A stretch of 64,000 nucleotides of DNA from Rhizorhabdus wittichii RW1 (lineage in GTDB: Bacteria; Pseudomonadota; Alphaproteobacteria; Sphingomonadales; Sphingomonadaceae). Below are positions 1 to 7,997 of this stretch, one piece after another. Made by a program: the position numbers and the translations under genes. The notes under the pieces were generated by a model, which made no database searches, had not been told where the DNA came from, and worked only from the letters and a program-made list of their open reading frames with translations. Location: NCBI GenBank assembly GCA_000016765.1, contig CP000699.1:1178001-1242000 (forward strand), in the 5' to 3' direction. Position 1 is the first letter of the stretch. Each line of letters starts with the position of its first letter.

Positions 1-829
1 CGATCAGCTTCGCGCGGTAGAGGGCCAGCGGGTCGCGCTTGCGCCATTCGTCGACCTCGCCGCCGCGATCGAGCAGGACGCGGCCCATGTTCACCGCATG
101 GTCGGCGTAGCGATAGGTCTTGGTCTCGACGAGGGTCGGCCCGCCGCCGGTGCGGGCGCGCCCGACCGCCTCGGCCACCGCCGCCTCGACCGCGTCGACG
201 TCCTGCCCGTCGACGATGATCGACGGCATGCCATAGGCCCTGGCGCGCTCGGCGACGTCCTTGACCGGCACCGTCGCGCTCGCCGGGGTCGACACGGCGT
301 AGCCGTTGTTTTCGCACACGAAGATCGCCGGCAGCGCCCAGACGGCGGCGAGGTTCATGCCCTCGTGGAAGGCGCCCTCGTTGGTCGCGCCGTCGCCGAA
401 GAAGCACAGCGCCACCCGGCCGTTGCCCTGAAGCTTCGAGCCGAGCGCCGCGCCCGCCGCGACCGGCACGCCCGACCCGACGATGCTGGTCTCGCCGAGG
501 CTGCCGACCGAGAAGTCGGACAAATGCATCGACCCGCCCTTGCCCTTGCAGATGCCGGTCGCCTTGCCGAGCAGCTCGGCCATCAGCGGGCGGAGCTTCG
601 CGCCCTTGGCGATCGGATGGCCGTGGCTGCGATGGGTGCCGACCATATAATCGGTGTCGTCCAGCGCCATGCAGGCGCCGACGCCCGACGCCTCCTGTCC
701 GGCATAGGTGTGGAGCGAGCCGGGGATCTCGCCCTGCGCGTGGATGGCCTCGGCGAGGTCCTCGAACTGGCGGATGCGCTGCATCCGGCGGTATTTCTCG
801 AGGCTGCGGTCATTCTGTCCGTCGGTCAT
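1..829 (-). CDS. thiamine-diphosphate-dependent dehydrogenase E1 component, alpha subunit (partial)
   Basis: E1 alpha subunit of a 2-oxo acid or acetoin dehydrogenase complex, which would decarboxylate its substrate with ThDP and pass the acyl group to an E2. The N-terminal 276 residues are present and the 3' end lies beyond base 1. Visible signatures are GSLHTYAGQEA, the GTHRSHGHPIAKG loop, KGKGGSMH, and the ThDP/Mg motif FFGDGATNEGAFHEG followed by CENNGYAVST. The ATG at 829 has AGGA just upstream and lies 10 bp after the M24 gene, so it is the last visible gene of the 3760-1 operon. Acetoin, pyruvate and branched-chain types share these motifs, so the substrate cannot be set; the beta subunit is presumably off the edge. 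Confidence 0.88.
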   Translation of the reverse strand, partial: MTDGQNDRSLEKYRRMQRIRQFEDLAEAIHAQGEIPGSLHTYAGQEASGVGACMALDDTDYMVGTHRSHGHPIAKGAKLRPLMAELLGKATGICKGKGGSMHLSDFSVGSLGETSIVGSGVPVAAGAALGSKLQGNGRVALCFFGDGATNEGAFHEGMNLAAVWALPAIFVCENNGYAVSTPASATVPVKDVAERARAYGMPSIIVDGQDVDAVEAAVAEAVGRARTGGGPTLVETKTYRYADHAVNMGRVLLDRGGEVDEWRKRDPLALYRAKLI

Positions 830-839
830 GATGGTCCTT

Positions 840-2138
840 TCAGGCAGGCTCGGAAGCGCGGTCGGCGGGCGCGCGGTCGGCGATGATCAGTTCGAGCGGC
901 GCCGCGTACATCGGCTCGGGCGCGCCGGCGGTGATCGCGTAGACATTCTCCATGTGGCAGGGGCCGAGCTTCGCGCCGAAGAACAGGCTATCGAGGCTGA
1001 TCAGCATGTCCTCCTCCATCACGAAGCCCTGCTTGACCCCGGCGAGGCCGGCCGCCGGATAGGCGAGCGGGATCTCCAGCGGCATCAGGCCGATGCCGTG
1101 CGCGACGACCAGCAGCTTCTCGGGCGCCGGAACGCCCTTGGCCTTGAGATGCTCGTAGCCGATCGCGGGCAGGCTGTTGGTCGACACGCCCGGCCGCAAC
1201 CGATCGACCATCATCAGGAAGGCGTCGTGCAATATGTCGTGCAGCCGCTGATAGTCGGCCGAGGGCCGGCCGATCACGGCGGTGCGGTTGATGTCGATCC
1301 AGAAGCCGTCGAGCACGCCCTGCGTCTCGAGGATGACGATGTCGCCCCGGCGCAGCGCGCGCTTGCCGGGGGTGCGGAACAGGTCGGGGATGAAGTCGTC
1401 GCCGTCATAGGAGCCGCCGAACAGCATCGCCCCCTCGTCGACGGGGATGACGCCGTTGCGCACCATGAAATCGCAGATGCCCGCCTGGACGCCGTTCCAG
1501 TCGGCGCCTTCGTGGAGCAGCGACCCGGCATGGGCGATCACCCTGTCGGCCATGCTGCCGACGGCGCGATAACGGGCGAGCTCCTCGCCGGTCTTGACGA
1601 CGCGCACGCGCATCATGAAGTCGAGCGCGTCGCGATAGTCGTGCGGCACCCTGGGCGCGACCGCCGCCGAGACGCGATGCTCGTCGAAGCCGATCCGCTT
1701 GCCCGCCATGCCGTGGTCCACCAGCGCGGCGGTGATCGCGGCGGCGATGTCGGGCTGGCACGCGCCCCGGATCGCGCCGGCGATCGCCGTCGCGTCCTCG
1801 GCAAGCTGGCCGCCGTTGCGATCGGGATCGACATAGCGGCTGACCTCGCAGAAGTTCAGCATGTCGAAGCTGCGGATCTCGTCGAAGGTGCAGTGCGGCC
1901 CGTCGCGGTTGAGCACGGCGACGATGCCGAGATTGGCCTCCGGGATGACGAGGATCGCGGGCCTCGCCGGGTCGGCGAAGACGATCGCCGCGGCGAACGG
2001 CTCCATCTGGGTCCAGCGTTCGAGGATCGAATGATAGCCGGTCGCGTAGCGGACGTCGTGCGGATGGCTGAGTACCACCGCGTCCAGCCCCTCGCGGGCC
2101 AGCATCGTGCGGAGGCGGTCGACGCGGGCGTTGGCCAT
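840..2138 (-). CDS. M24 family (aminopeptidase P/creatinase fold) protein with altered metal ligands
   Basis: A 432-residue two-domain protein: creatinase-like N-terminal domain (about 1-170) and pita-bread M24 domain (about 190-410). Family members are usually dinuclear-metal peptidases acting on Xaa-Pro bonds. Aligned by hand to the aminopeptidase P encoded at 39976-41781, the five metal positions read Glu (in ILETQG), Asp (in WIDINRT), His (in VAHGIG), Asp (in SLDS) and Glu (in HMEN). The first Asp has become Glu and the first Glu has become Asp. All are still acidic, so metal binding is possible, but activity may differ, as in lyase or hydrolase members of the family. Its ATG sits 1 bp after the cupin stop, so it is translationally coupled. 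Confidence 0.85.
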   Translation of the reverse strand: MANARVDRLRTMLAREGLDAVVLSHPHDVRYATGYHSILERWTQMEPFAAAIVFADPARPAILVIPEANLGIVAVLNRDGPHCTFDEIRSFDMLNFCEVSRYVDPDRNGGQLAEDATAIAGAIRGACQPDIAAAITAALVDHGMAGKRIGFDEHRVSAAVAPRVPHDYRDALDFMMRVRVVKTGEELARYRAVGSMADRVIAHAGSLLHEGADWNGVQAGICDFMVRNGVIPVDEGAMLFGGSYDGDDFIPDLFRTPGKRALRRGDIVILETQGVLDGFWIDINRTAVIGRPSADYQRLHDILHDAFLMMVDRLRPGVSTNSLPAIGYEHLKAKGVPAPEKLLVVAHGIGLMPLEIPLAYPAAGLAGVKQGFVMEEDMLISLDSLFFGAKLGPCHMENVYAITAGAPEPMYAAPLELIIADRAPADRASEPA

Positions 2139-2139
2139 G

Positions 2140-2595
2140 TCACGCCACCTCGCGCGCGTCGTTGGAGATATCGGGCTGGTGCAGGCCGCGATCGAGGTCG
2201 CGCAGGAATTCGTGGTTCAGGATGAAGCGGACCTCGCCCGCCGCGTCGGTGAAGGCGACGGCGCCGTGGCCCATGAACAGATATTCGGTGACCTCGTCGC
2301 AGCGCGCCTCGGCATGGCGCGACCCGATCGGCTCATAGCCATAGGTGCCGGCCGGCGCCGAGCCGACGTCGTAGATCAGCTCGCCCTTCGTCACGAAATA
2401 CTGGCCGTGGCCGAGGTGCCAGTGCGGCGCGAAGGTCGCGCCCGGCTGCATCTCCACCCACAGCACCCAGTCGCCGGTCTCCTCGCTGTAGCGCAGCAGG
2501 CGGATCGTCGTGCCCTGGCCGAGCTGGTGGGCCCTGGCGTCGGCGATGTTGACGATCAGGTCGCCGGTCTTGCCGGCATCATGGTCCATGGTCAT
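2140..2595 (-). CDS. cupin-domain protein
   Basis: A 151-residue single cupin. The metal-site motif PHWHLGHGQYFVTKGELIYD (about residues 56-75) supplies the His residues and the acidic residue typical of cupin motif 1. A second strand set with SRHAEA follows. Such small cupins act as dioxygenases, decarboxylases or sensors; the sequence does not say which. The start at 2595 is preceded by GGAGAG and is preferred to the in-frame ATG two codons later. It lies between the SDR gene (59 bp upstream) and the M24 gene (1 bp downstream), so it is part of the same operon. Confidence 0.8.
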   Translation of the reverse strand: MTMDHDAGKTGDLIVNIADARAHQLGQGTTIRLLRYSEETGDWVLWVEMQPGATFAPHWHLGHGQYFVTKGELIYDVGSAPAGTYGYEPIGSRHAEARCDEVTEYLFMGHGAVAFTDAAGEVRFILNHEFLRDLDRGLHQPDISNDAREVA

Positions 2596-2654
2596 CGATG
2601 CTCTCCTCGTCCCGTCACATCGACGCGGCGATGCGGCCGCGCCGTCGAACCCTT

Positions 2655-3446
2655 TCATTGCGCGGTGAAGCCGCCGTCGACGACCAGCTCGGAGCCGAGC
2701 ATGTATCCGGACTCGTCCGACGCCAGGAACCGCACCGCCTTGGCGACGTCGATCGGGTCGGCCATGCGGCCGATCGGATGGGCGGGCGCCATCCCCTTCT
2801 CCGCATCCTCGATCGAGGCGAAGAAGCCCTCGTCGACGAAGCGCTGCAGGATGTGGTCGACCATGCCGGTCCGCACCCCCGAGGGGTGGACGGTGTTGAT
2901 GCGAATCTTCTGCCCCAGCGCCGCGAACTCCATCGCGCAGGCCTTGGCGAACAGGCGGACCGCCCCCTTCGACGCGCAATAGCCGGCGTGCAGCGGCGAT
3001 CCGATCAACCCCGCGACCGAGGAGATGATGACGATCGAGCTGCCGTGCGGCAGGGTCGCGCCGGTCCGCGCCATCAGATCGGCGGCCGCCTTGGTGCCCA
3101 GGAACGGGCCGTCGACGTTGACCGCCATCTGCCGCCGCCATTGTTCGAGCGTGGTGTTGACCATCTTCTCGACCACGACGATCCCCGCGACATGGATGAG
3201 GATGTCGAGCCGGCCATGCTCGGCGTCGATCGCGCCGATCGCCTTGCGCCAGTCCTGCTCGTCGGTGACGTCGAGCTTGAGGTAGCGGCCGTTCGGCACC
3301 GCCCCGGTGAAGGCGCCGCCGTCGTCGAGCATGTCGGCGCCGACCACCGTCGCGCCGGCCTCGGCCAGCGCCGAGGAGATCACCTTGCCGATCCCGCCGG
3401 TGCAGCCGGTGACGAGGGCGACGCGCCCTTCCAGCGATCCGATCAT
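2655..3446 (-). CDS. short-chain dehydrogenase/reductase
   Basis: NAD(P)-dependent SDR of 263 residues, the normal length for the classical family. The cofactor motif TGCTGGIG is near residue 14, the NAG position reads HVAG, and the catalytic triad is Ser in IISSVAG with Tyr and Lys in YCASKGA. The C-terminus ends in the usual VVDGG. An acidic residue after the second strand (ADMLDD) suggests NAD(H) rather than NADP(H). The ATG overlaps the stop codon of the upstream ABM gene (ATGA). An alcohol or diol intermediate of the operon's pathway is the likely substrate, but this is inference. Confidence 0.9.
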   Translation of the reverse strand: MIGSLEGRVALVTGCTGGIGKVISSALAEAGATVVGADMLDDGGAFTGAVPNGRYLKLDVTDEQDWRKAIGAIDAEHGRLDILIHVAGIVVVEKMVNTTLEQWRRQMAVNVDGPFLGTKAAADLMARTGATLPHGSSIVIISSVAGLIGSPLHAGYCASKGAVRLFAKACAMEFAALGQKIRINTVHPSGVRTGMVDHILQRFVDEGFFASIEDAEKGMAPAHPIGRMADPIDVAKAVRFLASDESGYMLGSELVVDGGFTAQ

Positions 3447-3760
3447 TCACTCTCTCCTTCGATGTCCCCGTCGGTCAATGGCGTGCACAGCCGGACCTCC
3501 GGATCGCCCTCGACGCAGTCCCAGCCGGCGGCGGACATGGCGACGTGGTAGGGCATGCCGGGATGCGCGGCGTGCGCCTCGGCGGTGGCGAACAGCTCGG
3601 TGAAGTAGAACAAGTCCGGGTCGTCGTCGGCGCGCATCACCTGCCAGATCAGCGCGTCCGGCTCGTTCGCCCGAACATCGCGCTGGAGCTTCGCGGTCAG
3701 ACGTGCGAACTCACGCGCGCGTCCCGGCTTGGTCCGGACGATCATCATCACGCCGATCAT
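3443..3760 (-). CDS. antibiotic biosynthesis monooxygenase (ABM) fold protein
   Basis: A 105-residue protein with the dimeric alpha/beta barrel pattern of the ABM family: an N-terminal strand (MMIVRTKPGRAREF), a helix, and a central strand (DPDLFYFTELFATAEAHAAH) where family members carry the conserved E and H. Members are small cofactor-free monooxygenases or isomerase-like proteins. It is the first gene of the minus-strand operon down to base 1 and starts 17 bp from the divergent TPR gene at 3778, so the two share a very short promoter region. No clear Shine-Dalgarno sequence precedes the ATG at 3760; internal ATGs four to six codons later are alternatives. Confidence 0.75.
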   Translation of the reverse strand: MIGVMMIVRTKPGRAREFARLTAKLQRDVRANEPDALIWQVMRADDDPDLFYFTELFATAEAHAAHPGMPYHVAMSAAGWDCVEGDPEVRLCTPLTDGDIEGESE

Positions 3761-3777
3761 TCGGAGAGTTCCTTCCG

Positions 3778-5289
3778 ATGCCGATGGAGTTGCTGCAGGA
3801 GGCCGCCCGGCTGGCCCAGGGCCCCGATCCGGAGGCGGCGCGGCCGCTGGTCGCCCGGCTGCTGGCGGCGCATCCGGGCGACGCCGACGTGCTGACGGTC
3901 GCGGGGATCGCGGCGCAGCGCAGCGGCGGTCTCGACGAGGCGCTCGGCCATTTCGCGGCGGCGCTCGCGGCCGATCCCGACAATCCCGCGCGGCTCGGCA
4001 ACCATGCCGTCGCGCTCAAGCAGGCGGGCCGCTTCGACGCGGCGATCGCCGCGCTCGAACGCGCGCTGGCGCTGCGCCCCGGCGCGCCGGTCACGCTCGC
4101 CAATCTCGGCTCCTGCCTGATCGCGGCGGACCGGCCGAAGGAGGCAGAGGCGCCGCTGCGCGCGGCGGTCGCGGCGAAGCCCGACCATGTCGAGGCCTGG
4201 AACAATCTGGGGGTGGCGCTGGCCCGCACCGGCCGCGCCGCCGAGGCCGAGCAGGCCTATGCCCGCGCGCTGGCGCTGCGCCCCGGCTATGCCGAGGCGG
4301 CGCTCAACCGGGTCGACGCGCTCGACCGGCTGGGCCGGGGCACCGAGGCCGAGCGGATCGCCGGCGCGGTGCTCGCCAGCCTGCCCGGCCATCCGCGCGC
4401 CGCCAACCAGCTCGCCGGGCTGCGCGACCGTCGCGGCGACCTGGCCGGCGCGATCGACCTCTACCGCGCGGCGCTCGACAAGGGCGGGCTCAACCATCCG
4501 ATCGGCATCAACCTCGCCATGGCGCTGCTGCGCGCGGGCGAGCCCGCCGAGGCGCTGGCGCTGTGCGACCGGCTGCTCGCCGCCTCGCCGAGCATCACCA
4601 CGCCGCTGGCTCTGAAATGCGCCGCGCTGGAGCGGCTCGGCGATACCGAAGCGCTCGCCGCGCTGATGGCGCTGGACCGCTTCGTCGCGGCGATCGACAT
4701 CGATGCGGCGCCCGGCTTCGACGATCTCGACGCCTTCCACGCCGCGCTCGCGGCCGAGCTCGCCGCCCATCCGTCGCTGACCTTCGAGCCCGAGGGCCTC
4801 GTCACCCGCGCCGGGCGGCAGAGCGACGAGCTGGCCGATGCCGGCACGCCCGCCATCGCCGCGCTCGCCACGCTGGCGCGCGAGGCGCTCGCCCGTCACG
4901 CGGCGGCGGTCGGCGACGAGGACCATGTCTGGCTGCGCGCCCGGCCCGAGCATGGGACACTGACGCTGTGGGGCACGATCCTCAGCCCCGGCGGCGCGGT
5001 GGAGCCGCACATCCATGCGCCCAACTGGCTGTCGGGCGTCTATTATCCGGCCTTCCCGGTCGAACTGGCGGAACCGCAGGAGGGCTGGTTCGCGATCGGC
5101 GCGCTGCCCGACGTGCTGGGCGGCGGCGGCACCCGCCACCTGCGCGAGCCGCGCCCCGGCCGGATGATCCTGTTCCCGTCCCATCTGTGGCATTGCACCC
5201 TGCCCTTCGGCGGACGCGAGCCGCGGATCAGCTTCGCGTTCGACCTGGTGCCCGACGGCACCGGCCAGCCGCATCGCCTGCGGCGCTGA
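3778..5289 (+). CDS. TPR-repeat protein with C-terminal 2OG-Fe(II) oxygenase-like domain
   Basis: A 503-residue protein. About 300 N-terminal residues are tandem TPR units (for example NHAVALKQAGRFDAAIAALE and NNLGVALARTGRAAEAEQAY). The C-terminal third resembles the putative 2OG-Fe(II) oxygenase family PF13759. Candidate iron ligands are the His pair in EPHIHAPNWLSGVYY and the His in SHLWHCTLPF, followed by the conserved Arg in EPRISFAFD that binds 2-oxoglutarate. It may hydroxylate a protein or small molecule; the substrate is unknown. The start at 3778 follows GGAGA; the open frame extends 25 codons further upstream, but that part overlaps the divergent gene. Confidence 0.82.
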   Translation: MPMELLQEAARLAQGPDPEAARPLVARLLAAHPGDADVLTVAGIAAQRSGGLDEALGHFAAALAADPDNPARLGNHAVALKQAGRFDAAIAALERALALRPGAPVTLANLGSCLIAADRPKEAEAPLRAAVAAKPDHVEAWNNLGVALARTGRAAEAEQAYARALALRPGYAEAALNRVDALDRLGRGTEAERIAGAVLASLPGHPRAANQLAGLRDRRGDLAGAIDLYRAALDKGGLNHPIGINLAMALLRAGEPAEALALCDRLLAASPSITTPLALKCAALERLGDTEALAALMALDRFVAAIDIDAAPGFDDLDAFHAALAAELAAHPSLTFEPEGLVTRAGRQSDELADAGTPAIAALATLAREALARHAAAVGDEDHVWLRARPEHGTLTLWGTILSPGGAVEPHIHAPNWLSGVYYPAFPVELAEPQEGWFAIGALPDVLGGGGTRHLREPRPGRMILFPSHLWHCTLPFGGREPRISFAFDLVPDGTGQPHRLRR

Positions 5290-5379
5290 GGGGTTCGGCG
5301 GCCCGGCCCGTCCCCCGCGCCCGCGAGGCTTGGGGATGACGGACGAGGAGGAACGGAACCGGGCCACCGCCGCGACTGC

Positions 5380-7722
5380 TCAGAATTTCACGCCCAGCTC
5401 GATCCCGTAGGAACGGGGCGGAGCATAGTTGGTGAAATTGAACAGGCCCGCGACCGAATTGGCCGAGACGCGGTAGGTCTCGTCCAGCAGATTGCGGCCG
5501 AAGATCGAGACGCGATAGCGCTCCGACGGATCGTTCCACTGGATGCTCGCCCCGACCAGGGTCCGCGCCTGCCCCTGGGTATAGGGGGCGTTGAGGGTCA
5601 CGGACTCATATTGGGACTGGTAGTTGACGTCGGCGTTGAGGCTGACCTGGCCCCAGTCCGTGGGCGGGAAGGCATAGTTGGCCGAGGCGTTCGCCGTCCA
5701 TTTCGGCACGTTGCGCAGCTTCAGGTTGGAGGCGTCGTCGTTGACGCCGTCGCCGTCCACGTCGGTCAGGAACTCCAGATATTTCGCCTTCTGCCAGCCG
5801 AGCGACGCGCTCAGCGTCAGGCCGTCGACGGGCACCGCGCTCGCCTCCAGCTCGAGGCCGTAGACCTCGGCCTTGCCGGCGTTGGTGGTCCGCGTCTCCT
5901 GTCCCGGCAGGCCGGTGATCGGATCGACGAACGGCACCACCGCGTCGCGCTGCAGGTCGTCGTAGCGGACGTAGAAGGCCGCGGCGTTGAAGCGCAGGCG
6001 GCGGTCGGCCGTCTCGGTCTTCAGGCCCAGCTCGAAGCTGTCGGCGGTCTCCTCCTTGAACGGCAGCGCCGAGGTGGCGGACATCGCCTGCTCGTTGTAG
6101 CCGCCCGACTTGTAGCCCTGGCTGTAGGTGAAATAATTGTTGATCCCGTCCGCGATCTGCCAGCGATAGCCGGCGCGGAAGGTGGGCTTGGAGAAGCTGG
6201 CGCTGTCCGAATATTCGGGCCAGAAGCCGGTCGCGATGGTCGAGCGGCGCACCTGCGGCCGGACCGAGAAGCTCTTCTTCTCCTTGGTGTAGCGCCCGCC
6301 GAGGAACAGCGCGAAGGGATCGCTGACCTTGTATTCCGCCTCGCCGAACGCCGCATAGCTGTCGACCTTGTAGTTGGCGGTCGACTGGTTGGGATCGGTG
6401 AGCGCGGTGGGATCGCCCAGGAAGCGCAGGAAGCCGAGGAACGAGGTCGCCTTGGCGTCGAGCGTCTGGCCCCAGTACATGGTGCCGGCGGTGAACTTGA
6501 TCCGGTCCGAGAAGTCGGACGAGAAGCGCGCCTCGACGCTGTACTGCTCGCGCACGTCGTCGCGGGTCGACACGAACAGATAGGCGCTTTCGCCGGTATA
6601 GTCGGACGGCAGGATCGACTTCACCCGCCGATAGCCGCCGACCACGGTCAGCGCGCCGACATCGGGGAAGCTGTGCTCGACGCGCAGATAGCCGCCGTCG
6701 ACGTCGATGCGGTGGCCGAGCAGGGTGCCCGGGCAGGTCGCCGCGTTGATGTCGCCCCGGCACAGCGTGGTGCCGGTGTCGAACGGGCTGCCGCCGGTCG
6801 TCTGGATGCCGGGGAAGCCGACCACGTCGAACAGGAAGCCCTTCGGCGTCTCGTTGACGCTGGGCGGGGAATCGCCCCGGTCGCGCAGCATCTCGTAGGT
6901 CAGCAGCACGTTGGTGTCGGGGCCCGGCTCCCACAGCAGCTTGGCGCGGCCGCTGAAATAGCGGGTGCCGCCCCAGCGCTGGCCGCGCGCCGGCACGTCG
7001 ACCGGGATGAAGTCGACATTGTTGGTCTTGGTCAGCCGATAATAGCCGTCGCTTTCCTGGAAGGAGCCGGCGGCGCGGAAGAACAGGTTGTCGGACAGCG
7101 GGATGTTGATCGCCGCCTTGACGTCCTTGGTCCGGAAGCTCGAATAGCCGAGCCGCAGCTCGCCGCCGAAATCCTTCTCGGGCCGCTTGGTGATGACGTT
7201 GACGACGCCGCCGACGGTGTTCTTGCCGAACAGAGTCCCCTGCGGGCCGCGCAGCACCTCGATCCGGTCGATGTCGAACAGGTCGAACAGCTGGGTCTGG
7301 ACATGGGCGAGCACGAAATCGTCGACGACGACGCCGACCGCGGGCTCGAAGGTCAGGATGATGTCGCCGGTCGACTGGCCGCGAATGCCGATCGAGGCGG
7401 CGTTGAAGCCCGGCACGTTGGTGATGACGACGTTGGGCACGTCGCCGGCGAGCGCGCGGATGTCGGTGGCGAATTTGCGGTCGATCGCGGCCGCGGAGAA
7501 GGCGGTCACCGCGACCGGCGTCTCCTGCAGCGATTCCTTGACGCGCCGCGCGGTGACGACGATGTCCTCGAGCCCGGCGGCCTGGCCCTGCCGGTCCCCG
7601 GCCTGGTCGGGCGCGGTCGGCGGGGTGGCCGTCTGGGCCAGTGCGGTCGCGCTGGTGGATGTCAAGAAGGCGATCGTCGCCGTTCCCAGGACGCGCGTCG
7701 CGCCCCGGAGAAACTCTTTCAT
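5380..7722 (-). CDS. TonB-dependent outer-membrane receptor
   Basis: A 780-residue outer-membrane importer. An N-terminal signal peptide ends near ATALAQ, then comes a TonB box-like EDIVVTARRVKESLQ. The plug domain contains IEVLRGPQGTLFGKNTVGG, and a 22-strand-type barrel ends in Phe (ELGVKF). No STN domain is present, so it should not signal through an anti-sigma factor. The ATG at 7722 follows GGAGG; an in-frame extension upstream to 7803 is not needed. The upstream interval is AT-rich and probably holds the promoter. It is of the substrate-specific type abundant in sphingomonads, and the ligand cannot be read from sequence. Confidence 0.93.
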   Translation of the reverse strand: MKEFLRGATRVLGTATIAFLTSTSATALAQTATPPTAPDQAGDRQGQAAGLEDIVVTARRVKESLQETPVAVTAFSAAAIDRKFATDIRALAGDVPNVVITNVPGFNAASIGIRGQSTGDIILTFEPAVGVVVDDFVLAHVQTQLFDLFDIDRIEVLRGPQGTLFGKNTVGGVVNVITKRPEKDFGGELRLGYSSFRTKDVKAAINIPLSDNLFFRAAGSFQESDGYYRLTKTNNVDFIPVDVPARGQRWGGTRYFSGRAKLLWEPGPDTNVLLTYEMLRDRGDSPPSVNETPKGFLFDVVGFPGIQTTGGSPFDTGTTLCRGDINAATCPGTLLGHRIDVDGGYLRVEHSFPDVGALTVVGGYRRVKSILPSDYTGESAYLFVSTRDDVREQYSVEARFSSDFSDRIKFTAGTMYWGQTLDAKATSFLGFLRFLGDPTALTDPNQSTANYKVDSYAAFGEAEYKVSDPFALFLGGRYTKEKKSFSVRPQVRRSTIATGFWPEYSDSASFSKPTFRAGYRWQIADGINNYFTYSQGYKSGGYNEQAMSATSALPFKEETADSFELGLKTETADRRLRFNAAAFYVRYDDLQRDAVVPFVDPITGLPGQETRTTNAGKAEVYGLELEASAVPVDGLTLSASLGWQKAKYLEFLTDVDGDGVNDDASNLKLRNVPKWTANASANYAFPPTDWGQVSLNADVNYQSQYESVTLNAPYTQGQARTLVGASIQWNDPSERYRVSIFGRNLLDETYRVSANSVAGLFNFTNYAPPRSYGIELGVKF

Positions 7723-7997
7723 AGCGTCCTCCGTCCCTTGTGACCGTTCGCCGCTGATGAGCGAATCGGCGCCTCTCCTCGGTGACCTCGCGGCCACATC
7801 CATAAAGGATCATATATGTTCATTTATTGGAAGAGAAAAAAGACATTCATGACTGCTTTTTATTTGACGCAGCGAAACCGTGCCGCGACGATCGGGAAAC
7901 TGTCCCTATTTTCCAGGGGGATAGATATAGCGCCTGAGCAGACAGGCGAACGAAGCGCTGGTCGACCGGATCATCGCCGAGCGAGACCGAACGACGA
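7723..7997 (-). promoter_or_regulatory. AT-rich intergenic region with candidate promoter and stem-loop
   Basis: A 275-bp gap between the GMC oxidoreductase stop (7998) and the TonB receptor start (7722), both on the minus strand. The segment at about 7800-7860 is strikingly AT-rich for this genome and is a plausible promoter for the receptor gene. A perfect 6-bp stem (7931-7936 with 7943-7948) about 50 bp past the GMC stop could end the GMC transcript, but it lacks a T-run. No coding sequence is supported here. Confidence 0.35.
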
